Source: Pseudomonadota bacterium (GTDB taxonomy: Bacteria; Myxococcota_A; Polyangia; Polyangiales; Polyangiaceae). From it: a stretch of DNA of 64,000 bases. The position numbers and the translations under genes are program-made. This document shows, piece after piece, positions 37,928-46,179 of this stretch (position 1 is its first letter; each line of letters opens with the position of its first letter). Under the pieces are notes generated by a model. The model was not told the DNA's origin. It ran no database searches and saw only the letters and a program-made list of their open reading frames with translations. Location: positions 62,001 through 126,000 of the forward strand of contig JAEYWK010000111.1 of assembly GCA_023431345.1 (NCBI GenBank). The letters are read 5' to 3'.

Positions 37928-37950
37928 TGTCCGGACAAAGTGTCCGGACA
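37928..37950. repeat. Tandem copies of the palindrome TGTCCGGACA
   Basis: The self-complementary 10-mer TGTCCGGACA occurs twice with a 3-base spacer, two bases after the stop codon of the PEGA protein gene. Because each copy is a palindrome the pair is both a direct and an inverted repeat, able to form a 10-bp hairpin with a 3-base loop. It could be a terminator hairpin (no T-run follows) or a two-site operator. Confidence 0.65.
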
Positions 37951-37952
37951 GC

Positions 37953-39344
37953 TCAGAAGCGCCCGGAGTAGCCCAGCCAGGCGCGCTCGCCCACCTGCAG
38001 CGTGACGCCCGTCTCCGCTGGCGCGGGGGCTGTGAGCCAAAGGGCAGCGCCGGTCACCGTCAGCGCGCCGCCGAGCACCGCCAGGCCGAGCGCAGCTGCG
38101 TCCCGGTTGCGGAGCGCGTTCTCGCGCTCGAGCAGCTGATTCCACTCGCCCGCCGAGACGTCGGGCGAGCGGGCGTTCATGCGCTCGGCGAGCCGCTGAC
38201 CGTCGTCGCGCCAAGTCTCGTACTCGCTCTGGTTGACCGCGTAGATGACGCCTGCGCCAGCCAAGCTCGCGAGGCCAACGCCGCCCACCACCAGCGCCGA
38301 GACGCGCTGCCAAGAGCGCCGCTGGTTGCGCTCATCCACCAGAATATCGGTGGCCTCGCGCACGTCGAGCTCGAGCTTCGGCTGGCTCGCGCTGAGCGAC
38401 ACCCAGCGCTCGGTCGGCTCGACGCCACGACCAGACAGGGCGATGACGTGTCGCCCCGGCGGCAGCTTTCCGCTCCGAAACGGGAAGCTGTCGATGTGTA
38501 CTTGCACGCGCTCCGGAGCTTCGAGGTGCACCGGCAGCAGCTTCGCCGAGGGGTCGAGGTCGCGCAGCCCACAGTCGACGGTGTCCTCCTGGCTATCGGG
38601 GACCGCGCGCTCCTGGGGTAGGAAGCCAGCGCGTTCGAAGCGCAACGTCCGCAGCGGCTGCGAGGAGACCACCTCTCCCCCCCGCGGCAGGTGCGCGATC
38701 ACGGCCCCGCCGCTCAGCACGTTCACGTCCGGCACGCCGCAGCTCACCCGGATCCTCTGCGCGGCGCCGCTGGGCTCGAGCTTGACCTGTTGACGCGCGA
38801 GCTGCCCCGCCACGACGTCGATGCGCAGCGTGCGCGGCGTGTAGCCTGCACGACTCACGGTCAGGGCGTGTGTGCCGGCCGTGACCGACAGCGCTCCTGG
38901 TAGCGGTGCCGTGCCGACGACCTCAGCGTCCAGGCTGAGCTCGGCTCCGCTCGGCTCGATCTCCAGCTCGAGGGTGCCGATGCGTTGCGCCTGATATTCC
39001 ATCACCGCGCTCGCCTGCGCGCGCCGCTCGGCGTCGAGCTTTGGATCGGCGGTCTCCAAGTATTTGCGTAGCGTTTGCACGGCTTGTACGGCGCGTCCGC
39101 TCGCCGCGTAGGCCTGGCCGAGGTTGTAGAGCACGGACGGGTGCGGGCTGAGCGCGTGAGCTTGTTTGAACTCCGCGATCGCGGCTTCGAGGCTGCCTTG
39201 CTGCGCCAGCAAGTAGCCTCGGTCGAAATGACGCGCAGCTTCGGTGGCGTTCGTCGCCTCTTGGGCGCTGGCGGCGCCGGACAGGCACAGCACGAGCGCG
39301 GCGAGCCGAGCGCGCCCGCTATTGTAAATACGGATTTCTACCAT
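37953..39344 (-). CDS. Exported TPR and PEGA domain membrane protein
   Basis: 463 residues. A signal peptide ends near ASA/Q; a TPR pair follows (HFDRGYLLAQQGSLEAAIAEF, SVLYNLGQAYAASGRAVQAV). A PEGA domain (about 125-195: LELEIEPSGAELSLDAEVVG, LPGALSVTAGTHALTVSRAGY) and a second PEGA-like segment (ERVQVHIDSFPF, LPPGRHVIAL) come next, then two transmembrane helices (about 347-370 and 420-440). The architecture is common in Polyangiales next to Ser/Thr kinases. Its start overlaps the kinase gene end by 26 bp, so the two are translationally linked. Confidence 0.8.
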   Translation of the reverse strand: MVEIRIYNSGRARLAALVLCLSGAASAQEATNATEAARHFDRGYLLAQQGSLEAAIAEFKQAHALSPHPSVLYNLGQAYAASGRAVQAVQTLRKYLETADPKLDAERRAQASAVMEYQAQRIGTLELEIEPSGAELSLDAEVVGTAPLPGALSVTAGTHALTVSRAGYTPRTLRIDVVAGQLARQQVKLEPSGAAQRIRVSCGVPDVNVLSGGAVIAHLPRGGEVVSSQPLRTLRFERAGFLPQERAVPDSQEDTVDCGLRDLDPSAKLLPVHLEAPERVQVHIDSFPFRSGKLPPGRHVIALSGRGVEPTERWVSLSASQPKLELDVREATDILVDERNQRRSWQRVSALVVGGVGLASLAGAGVIYAVNQSEYETWRDDGQRLAERMNARSPDVSAGEWNQLLERENALRNRDAAALGLAVLGGALTVTGAALWLTAPAPAETGVTLQVGERAWLGYSGRF

Positions 39345-40734
39345 CGAAGCTTGGCCGAGGCGGCTCGGGGCGGGAGGCTCGTGAAGAAGGCGCTGGCGTC
39401 GGGTGAGACTGGGAGCGTGGCGGCGCAGCGCGCGCGGCGCTCGCGGTGGCAGCTACGAGCGCCGCGGAGGTCGCGAGCGCGGGGCGGCTGGTCGTCGTGG
39501 CTCCGGGCGGCGGCGCCGATGCGGCCGCGTCTCGCGCGAGCACGTCCGCGGCCGGCTCGCTCACGGCGAGCTGACTCGTCCCGCGAGCCGAGCCGAGCGC
39601 GTCTTCGACGACGCGCTGCCGCAGCCAAAAGAACACGGCGCCACCCAGCAGCAGCCCTGCGCCGAAGCCAATCAGCCAACCCGGCGCGCGCCGGGGGCTT
39701 GGCGGGTGAGCAGCGCGCGCTGGGCTCGCGGAGGCGGTTCGCGGTAGCCCAGCCAGAGCCTGGTCGGCCTCGGCGAGCGTGTCGCCCGACAGCACGGAGT
39801 GGCCCGCTGCATCCAGCGTCGGCAGCGGGCGCGCTGCGCCGGCGAAGGGCCGAAGGGCGGCCGCCAACTCGAGCGCGGAAGCATAGCGTGCCGCTGGCTC
39901 CTTGGCCATCGCCCGCGCGATGACGGCCGACAGCTCTTGCGGCACGTCCGGCGAGACCGCTGAGGCCGGCGGCGGCGACTCGTTCAAGATGCGGAACAGC
40001 GTCCGCTCCAGCGAGTCGGCAGCGAAAGGCGGCGTGGTGGTGAGGCTCTCGTACAGAATGACCCCGAGCGAAAACAAATCACTCGCCGGGCCCGGCGGGC
40101 GCTCGGAGCCGATCTGCTCGGGCGACATGTAGCGGGCGGTGCCAACCAACACTCCGTCGCCGGTCGTGTGCGCCCCGTCGAAGCGCGCGACACCGAAATC
40201 GAGCAAGACGCAGACCTCGCGGCCGTCGTCAGCGCGCGACAGCCACAAATTCTCCGGCTTCAAATCGCGGTGGATCAGCCCCGATGTGTGGGCGGCGTGT
40301 AGGCCCAGGCACACGTCGATCGCGATGTTGACCGCCCTCACTACCGTGAGCGGCGCGTGCACCGACAGCAGCTGGCGTAGGTTCTGCCCCCGCAGCAGCT
40401 CCATCACGAAGAACGGCTGCCCTTCCGGTAGCGCACCGTAGTCGCTGATGCCGACGACGTGCTCGCTTTCGATGCGCGAGGCGGCTCGCGCTTCGCGGTT
40501 GAAGCGACGAACGAGCTGCGGGTTCGATGAGCGCGTTTGCCGGAGCACCTTCATCGCCAGGTGACGACCGAGCGCGACGTGCTCCACTTCGTACACGTCG
40601 GCCATGCCACCGCTGCCGATGTGCGACAGCACCCGGTAGCGCTGCTCGACGACCCTACCGAGCAGCGGATGCTCTCCCGTCAGCGGGCCCAGCTCGCGCG
40701 TGCTTTCGGACTCCGATTCCAACCCCGCCCGCAC
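39319..40734 (-). CDS. Transmembrane Ser/Thr protein kinase (PknB-like)
   Basis: 471 residues from GTG at 40732-40734, one base after the stop of the upstream regulator gene and preceded by AAGGGG at 7 bases. Catalytic motifs are complete: GSGGMADVYEV, AMKVLR (Lys), LIHRDLKPEN, LLDFGVAR, GTARYMSPEQ and SDLFSLGVILYE. A Pro/Ala linker leads to one membrane helix (PGWLIGFGAGLLLGGAVFFW, near 355-375), and about 95 extracytoplasmic residues rich in Ala, Ser and Pro. It is the middle gene of a three-gene unit with an FHA-sigma54 activator upstream and a PEGA protein downstream. Confidence 0.9.
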   Translation of the reverse strand: MRAGLESESESTRELGPLTGEHPLLGRVVEQRYRVLSHIGSGGMADVYEVEHVALGRHLAMKVLRQTRSSNPQLVRRFNREARAASRIESEHVVGISDYGALPEGQPFFVMELLRGQNLRQLLSVHAPLTVVRAVNIAIDVCLGLHAAHTSGLIHRDLKPENLWLSRADDGREVCVLLDFGVARFDGAHTTGDGVLVGTARYMSPEQIGSERPPGPASDLFSLGVILYESLTTTPPFAADSLERTLFRILNESPPPASAVSPDVPQELSAVIARAMAKEPAARYASALELAAALRPFAGAARPLPTLDAAGHSVLSGDTLAEADQALAGLPRTASASPARAAHPPSPRRAPGWLIGFGAGLLLGGAVFFWLRQRVVEDALGSARGTSQLAVSEPAADVLARDAAASAPPPGATTTSRPALATSAALVAATASAARAAPPRSQSHPTPAPSSRASRPEPPRPSFDGRNPYLQ

Positions 40735-40735
40735 C

Positions 40736-42118
40736 TCAGCGCCCCTTCTTACCGACGTCGGCGCTGAGCTCGAGGGCATCTCCGCTAGCGCCGCCCTCGA
40801 GCAGCGCTTGGGCGGACCGCCCGTCCAGCAAGCGGTAGGCGCGCTGCCGCGAGATGCCGGCTTCCCGAGCGGCGCGAGATAGGTTGCCGTGGCGCGCGAG
40901 ATGCTCGCGCAAGCGCTCGATATCGAGCCGCGCCTCGTCGGGCCCGCGACGTCGCACTGCCGCCGATGCGCCACCGGCTGGCGCGACGCTACGAGAAGCT
41001 GCGGGTACGTCGTCGAGCATGCTACGGCGCAGGACTGGTTCGTGGCCGTGAAGGGCCAGCAGGCGCCGCGCCAAGAGCTCGAGCTCGCGCACGTTGGCGC
41101 TCCAGGGCAAGAGCAGCAAGTGCTCGAGCAAGCGACCGTCGACCCCTGGTGGGCGTCCCCCCGAGTGCAGCCGCAGGAAGTGCGCTAGCAGAATCGGGAT
41201 GTCTACCCGACGCTCGACGAGGCGCGGCACCGAAAGACTCACGCCCGAGAGCCGCGCTGCCAAGTCTTCACGCAGCCGCCGCGCCGCCACCAGCTCCGAG
41301 AGTGGGACCAAGCATGCAGCGACGACGCGCACGTTCACCGCGATGGACCTGGTTTCGCCCAGCGGCACGACGACCTTCTCCTGCAGCACGCGCAGCAGCT
41401 TGGTTTGCACCGCCGGCGCCAAGTCCGCCAGCTCGTCGAGGAACAGCGTGCCTTGGTGCGCGGCCCGAAAGTGACCGAGCCCTGCCTGCTCGGCGCCCGT
41501 GAACGCGCCCTTTCTGTGCCCGAACAGCTCGGCCTCGGCCAGCGCCGGAGGCAGCGCCCCACAATTGACGGCATGCAGCTCTCCGCTGCGGCCACTCAGC
41601 GCGTGCAGCGTGCGTGCAATGCCTTCTTTACCCACGCCGGTGGCGCCCTCGATCACCACTGGCAGCTCGTCGGGCGCGAGCAGGCTGACGCGGCGGAATA
41701 GCTCCTTCGAGCCGGGACCGAAAATGACTCCTGGTACTGGCTCGACGCTGGACGGTGGCCCTAAGTCGTCGCTGATGCGAACGGTGACACCCACGGCATC
41801 GCCGAGCCGCAGTACGTCCCCTTCACTGAGCGCTGAGCTCTCGACGCGAGCGCCGTTCAGGAAGGTGCCGTTCGTGCTGCCGAGGTCGCGCACGCCCCAG
41901 AGGGGCCCCTGTCGAAACAGCTCGGCGTGTTTGCGCGAGACTCCCGGAAAGTCGAGGCACCCCGGCGCGTCGGCTCCGCGACCGAGCACGACGCCCGATC
42001 GGGACAGCAACAGAGGCGGCGCGGCTCCTAAGCCACTCCACAGGAGCCAGAGCGACGAGCGCCTTTCATGACTGACGGTATCGTCCAGCCTGAGAGTCGT
42101 TGTGTCCGAGTTACTCAC
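40736..42118 (-). CDS. FHA domain sigma54-dependent transcriptional activator
   Basis: 460 residues from GTG at 42116-42118 (SD AGGCGG); an ATG-less extension to 42163 is possible. An N-terminal FHA domain ([27 protein letters not shown]) reads phospho-Thr. The AAA+ domain has [11 protein letters not shown] (Walker A), KGAFTGA (the sigma54 contact loop, intact), [11 protein letters not shown] (Walker B) and the R-finger region. A Fis-type helix-turn-helix closes the protein ([19 protein letters not shown]). It should activate sigma54 promoters when bound to a phosphoprotein. The Ser/Thr kinase encoded next to it is the obvious source of that signal. Confidence 0.9.
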   Translation of the reverse strand: MSNSDTTTLRLDDTVSHERRSSLWLLWSGLGAAPPLLLSRSGVVLGRGADAPGCLDFPGVSRKHAELFRQGPLWGVRDLGSTNGTFLNGARVESSALSEGDVLRLGDAVGVTVRISDDLGPPSSVEPVPGVIFGPGSKELFRRVSLLAPDELPVVIEGATGVGKEGIARTLHALSGRSGELHAVNCGALPPALAEAELFGHRKGAFTGAEQAGLGHFRAAHQGTLFLDELADLAPAVQTKLLRVLQEKVVVPLGETRSIAVNVRVVAACLVPLSELVAARRLREDLAARLSGVSLSVPRLVERRVDIPILLAHFLRLHSGGRPPGVDGRLLEHLLLLPWSANVRELELLARRLLALHGHEPVLRRSMLDDVPAASRSVAPAGGASAAVRRRGPDEARLDIERLREHLARHGNLSRAAREAGISRQRAYRLLDGRSAQALLEGGASGDALELSADVGKKGR

Positions 42119-42244
42119 GCAGCCGCCTGGCAAGGCAGTATCACGGGAGTGGAAGCGAGTCATGATGCGCGTGTGGGCTGCAGGCGGAATTTCAGCGGCT
42201 CTGCAGCGCGTCGCCCCAGCTCGCGGCCGATCGGTGGATGTTGC

Positions 42245-43558
42245 CTACGGCGCCCGTGGCCGCTCGCCGGCTGGTCTCCGGCCGCGCAGCGAGGACCACA
42301 CCACCTTCCCGACCACGCTCGGATGAAACAAGTGTGCAGGCGGCGCCAGCAAATTCATGACGCGGGCGAAGCGCCGGTAAACGTCCTCGTCACTCGAGGT
42401 GAGGCGGTGCACGTGGCCGGTATACCAGTGCCCCAGGCCAGTGCCGAACGGCCGCTTGCCCTCCACGTCCGGGAACCGAAAATCCTCACCGGTGGAGAGG
42501 GCCCACGCGACACGGTACGCGGCAGGCACGCGCGCCCAATACGTTGCCGCGACGTCGCTACTCGCTTCGGCGAGGCTGCGCTCCAGCACCTCCCCGCAGA
42601 GCGAGGCCACCGTCATGCCTTGCCCAAACACGGGATCGACGCTGCAGAGCGCGTCGCCGATCGCCAGCGTCGCGGGCGGGCGCCTCGTCATCTCCGCGTA
42701 GTGGTGCAGGCGCGCTTCGCGGTAGTGAAATTGCTTGTAGTCACTGACGCGCTCGGCTCCGCGCAAGAACTCGGCGATCTCCGGTCGGGGCAAGCTGGCG
42801 GCGAACGCCAAGAAGTCCGCGTCGTTGGCGCCCGCGCTGTCGCCGCACCAACCGAACTGGGACACGACGAGCTCGCCCGTTTCGACCGGCACGACCGCGG
42901 CCGCGCGCCGCTCCGCCGGCGGCTCGGGATAAATGAGGATGCCGGTCCAGTCGCGCGGACGCCTCGAGCGAAAGCGCGCCGAGGTGTAGGTGACGTCGAC
43001 CTTCACGCGCTCGCTCCGCGGCTGGGAGAAGCCCGCCGCCTCCAGCCAACCCGGCAAGCGCGAGCCCCTGCCGGAGGCGTCTACCAGCAGGTCGACGACG
43101 GTCCGCTCGGCGCCGCTGCGGAGCTCCGGCCGCGCGGAGGGCCAGGTCACCTCGTCGATGCTCTGCCGCCGAACCTCGACCTGCGGGAGTGAGAGAACTC
43201 GAGCGCGCAGCGCTTGCTCGAGCAAGACGCGGCTCTGCGAATGACCCTTGAGCCCCGATTCGAAGCGCCGCTTCCAAACCCCGAAATGAAACCAGTTGTT
43301 GTGCTGGCTCATGTCGACGTATTGGCCGCCCGCAGCCGCAATGGCGTCGAACAGGCCCGGGAAGAGTCGCTCCAGCACGGCGCCGCCAGCGGCGAGCAGC
43401 ACGTGAACGTGGTGCGCTTGCGGCGCGCCCTTGCGCGGGCCGGCCAGCGAGAGATCGTCGCGCTCGAAGAGCAGCACCCGCTCGAAGCGGTCGCTCAGCA
43501 CGCGAGCCGCGATCAGCCCCCCGACACTTCCGCCAATGACCGCCGCGACGCGCGCCAT
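42245..43558 (-). CDS. FAD-dependent monooxygenase/oxidoreductase
   Basis: 437 residues from ATG at 43556-43558 (the frame is open to 43594). The FAD-binding Rossmann motif is at the N-terminus (VAAVIGGSVGGLIAARVLSDRFERVLLFERD), and the second flavin motif is GDALCSVDPVFGQGMTVA. A middle HHVHVLLAAGGAVLERLFPGL segment and SRVLLEQALRARV are typical of flavoproteins of the halogenase/geranylgeranyl reductase superfamily. The halogenase tryptophan motif was not seen, so halogenation is not suggested. Substrate unknown. It is 127 bp upstream of the FHA activator, with no obvious link. Confidence 0.85.
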   Translation of the reverse strand: MARVAAVIGGSVGGLIAARVLSDRFERVLLFERDDLSLAGPRKGAPQAHHVHVLLAAGGAVLERLFPGLFDAIAAAGGQYVDMSQHNNWFHFGVWKRRFESGLKGHSQSRVLLEQALRARVLSLPQVEVRRQSIDEVTWPSARPELRSGAERTVVDLLVDASGRGSRLPGWLEAAGFSQPRSERVKVDVTYTSARFRSRRPRDWTGILIYPEPPAERRAAAVVPVETGELVVSQFGWCGDSAGANDADFLAFAASLPRPEIAEFLRGAERVSDYKQFHYREARLHHYAEMTRRPPATLAIGDALCSVDPVFGQGMTVASLCGEVLERSLAEASSDVAATYWARVPAAYRVAWALSTGEDFRFPDVEGKRPFGTGLGHWYTGHVHRLTSSDEDVYRRFARVMNLLAPPAHLFHPSVVGKVVWSSLRGRRPAGERPRAP

Positions 43559-43653
43559 GCCCCTCTGTATCACGAAGATTCCGGTTTCGAGCACGCGGTC
43601 TGAGGCGCCGGGGGGGATTCGGTGGTACTTTGCGCGAGCGAAGGGAGCTTGGC

Positions 43654-46128
43654 GTGAGAAGTACGGTTTGGGCGGTGGTGTTCGTCATGACCGCGGGCGC
43701 GGGGGTCAGCGGCTGCGGAGAGGGCGTGGAGCCCTCCCTCGGGCAAGCGCACGCGAGCGTCGAGGTCGCGCAGCACGGCGTGTATTACCAGGTAGCCTTC
43801 GCACCGGCTCGCTCGCTCGACGCGTTCGCGGAGGCGCTGCCCGCGAAGAGCGCGAAAGAGCAGCAGGACGCCTACGTGCGCGAGCTGTCCTCGCTCGCGC
43901 TACCCTACTGGTCGAGTGGCTCCATCACCGTCCCCGCGCTGACCCACGTCGGCGGCGCGGTGCTCATGGCACCGGCGCCGGCCACCAGTCGCATTCGCTA
44001 CTCGTGCGGCGCAACGTTGATCTCACCGAGCTACGCGATCACGGCCGGCCATTGCCCCACCGCCGACACCAAGCTCGACGAGCTCGAGCTGCAGATGTAC
44101 CGCCCCACGCAGCGCCTCGCCGGCGCTTGGCAAAAGACGGTCACGCTCTCGGGAGCCTGGCCTGAGCTCAGCCATCCGCTGCTCGACGAAGCCGATGGCT
44201 ACGTGATCGATCGCTACCCCTGCAGCGTGAAGACGCGCTGCTACGACGGCGACATCAACGTCGCTTGTCAAAACCCGGGCAGCGACGTGGCGTTGCTGGA
44301 GTGCGCCGGACGCCCCGGCGACAAGTACGGCTTCATCGACGTGAGCACCGGCTCCTCGATGGGCAAGGAAGCCCTCATGCACTGGAAGCACGAGGTGCTC
44401 GACGTGCACACCGCCGACCCCATACCGAGCGACTACCGCGAGCACTACGTCGAGTATCCCCCCTCACCCGAGCAGAATTTCCACTATTTCGAGACCGGCA
44501 ATCAGCTGCTCGCGCTGCGCTCGATCCCCTGGCCCGATGGCTCCCCGACCAAGTTCGCGAGCGCGGCTCAGGTCGACGTGCAGGGCTGTCATGGCTCGTC
44601 GGGCTCCGGTGTCTTGGCGCGCGAGGGCGAGTCGAACGAGTATCGCTTGGCGGGTCCGGCGGCGCTCGGCGGTCCCGGCTTGGCCGGCCGCTTGTGCGCC
44701 CAGGTGCCGAACCCCGGTGGCGCGAGCACCGGACCCGGCACCTTCGGGCTGGCCACCAAATGGGCGGAGCCGCAGAAGCTGCTCACCCAGTACGCGGCTC
44801 TGCTCCGCGCGGATTGTAGCGCACGAGGGCCGACCGCGCGCGATCTCGAAGGGCTACCCATCGCGCCGGGCAGCCACCACGTCGCGACGCTGTTCAGCTT
44901 CTTGTCGTGCCAGCTCGACCCTTTCGCACGCGACGGCAGCGTGCTCGCCAGCCCGGCCTTCGGCCCCTATCCGGAGCGGTTCATCGACGATACCTCGGCG
45001 ACCGAGCGCGTCGTGCACGGGTTCACTCTCGAAGCGGAGTCCGACTATCGCGCCGCGCTCCAGGCGCAGTCGCAGGGCACCTGCACCGCCTGCCTCGCGC
45101 CGGAGCTTCACGTGGGCGGCGCCATCGCCGCAGTCGCGCCTGGCGCTGGGGGCCTGACGCTCATCGGCGCCCACTTCCCGAGCGAGAGCCCCGGCCCCGC
45201 CGACGTGCGCATCACCAACCACGACACCGGGCTCGCGCTCGGCGCCTTCACGCTCGTGCGCGAAGGTCAGGTCAACTCCTTCGACACCCCCGAAGAGCGG
45301 CTGGAAGCCGGGCTCTACGCGCTGGACGAGGTGGGGAGCGTCGTGGTCGGTCCGGCGCCGATGCGCTTCAGCGGCGACGGGCAAGCGAGCTTTCAAGCGC
45401 ACCTGCTGCGCGGCGAGCGCTTCGCCTTGTTCCGCCAAGCGCTCGGACCTTCACATCGCTGGTGGGTGCGGCTCGGCGGCGAGCCGCTCGAAGCGCTCAC
45501 CTGCGGACTGCTCGGCTTCGATGGCGAGCCCGCCGTCAGCGTGCCCTGCGCGGAGCTCATGGTGCTCGACGACGCTCAGGGCAGCGAGGCGCGCCTCGCT
45601 TTCTTCGTGGAGCTGCCTGCGTCGAGCAGCGCGGCAGAGGCCCACGTGAAGTACGTCGCGCTCGCGTCCGATAGCGCGCGCGACCTCGACGGCGACCTCG
45701 TCCCCGAAGTGCTCGACAACTGCCCGCTCGATTGGAACGCATCCCAAGGCGACTGCAGCGAGGAGCCCCCCGTGACCGACGGGGGCGAAGGCGGGGCCGC
45801 CGGCGAAGGCGGCCAAGGTGGCGCGTCCGAGCTCGGCGCAGGCGCGCCCAGCAGCGAAGGCGGCGCGGAGAGCGGGGGCGGCGCTGCGGAGCCGGTGGCT
45901 GGCACCGCGAGCGCCGGCTCGGGCGGCACCGGCGCCTCAGTGGGCGGTAGCCCTGTCGCCGTGGGTGACGAAAGCGGCGGTAGCGACGCCTCGTCCCCTC
46001 CTACGCGCGACCCCAGCTCGTCGTGTGACTGCGGGATCGCTGGCCGCTCGCGCTCGAGCAGCTGGCTGCTTACCATGCTGACGCTCGCGCTCACGGCAGC
46101 GCGGCGGCTTCGCCGAGACCCGCGTTGA
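43654..46128 (+). CDS. Surface trypsin-like serine protease lipoprotein with MYXO-CTERM-like tail
   Basis: 824 residues from GTG at 43654 (AGGGAG about 8 bases before). A lipobox VSGC puts the Cys at about 21. A trypsin-like domain spans about 100-385: SCGATLISPSYAITAGHC (His), NPGSDVALLE (Asp), QGCHGSSGSGV (Ser). A beta-rich region and a DNCPLDWN calcium-type motif follow, then a Gly/Ala/Glu-rich spacer of about 85 residues. The C-terminus is SSCDCGIAG, a hydrophobic helix and RRLRRDPR, the layout of a MYXO-CTERM sorting signal. It is probably displayed at the cell surface. The target is unknown. Confidence 0.85.
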   Translation: MRSTVWAVVFVMTAGAGVSGCGEGVEPSLGQAHASVEVAQHGVYYQVAFAPARSLDAFAEALPAKSAKEQQDAYVRELSSLALPYWSSGSITVPALTHVGGAVLMAPAPATSRIRYSCGATLISPSYAITAGHCPTADTKLDELELQMYRPTQRLAGAWQKTVTLSGAWPELSHPLLDEADGYVIDRYPCSVKTRCYDGDINVACQNPGSDVALLECAGRPGDKYGFIDVSTGSSMGKEALMHWKHEVLDVHTADPIPSDYREHYVEYPPSPEQNFHYFETGNQLLALRSIPWPDGSPTKFASAAQVDVQGCHGSSGSGVLAREGESNEYRLAGPAALGGPGLAGRLCAQVPNPGGASTGPGTFGLATKWAEPQKLLTQYAALLRADCSARGPTARDLEGLPIAPGSHHVATLFSFLSCQLDPFARDGSVLASPAFGPYPERFIDDTSATERVVHGFTLEAESDYRAALQAQSQGTCTACLAPELHVGGAIAAVAPGAGGLTLIGAHFPSESPGPADVRITNHDTGLALGAFTLVREGQVNSFDTPEERLEAGLYALDEVGSVVVGPAPMRFSGDGQASFQAHLLRGERFALFRQALGPSHRWWVRLGGEPLEALTCGLLGFDGEPAVSVPCAELMVLDDAQGSEARLAFFVELPASSSAAEAHVKYVALASDSARDLDGDLVPEVLDNCPLDWNASQGDCSEEPPVTDGGEGGAAGEGGQGGASELGAGAPSSEGGAESGGGAAEPVAGTASAGSGGTGASVGGSPVAVGDESGGSDASSPPTRDPSSSCDCGIAGRSRSSSWLLTMLTLALTAARRLRRDPR

Positions 46129-46179
46129 GCGCGCCCCCTCGCTCGCGCCGGACACGCCCCTGCCGGCCGCCCCCGTGCC

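Noticed and set aside
42245..43558. Flavin-dependent halogenase
   Set aside because: The fold is related, but the conserved Trp-rich halogenase motif was not seen, so only FAD-dependent oxidoreductase is called.
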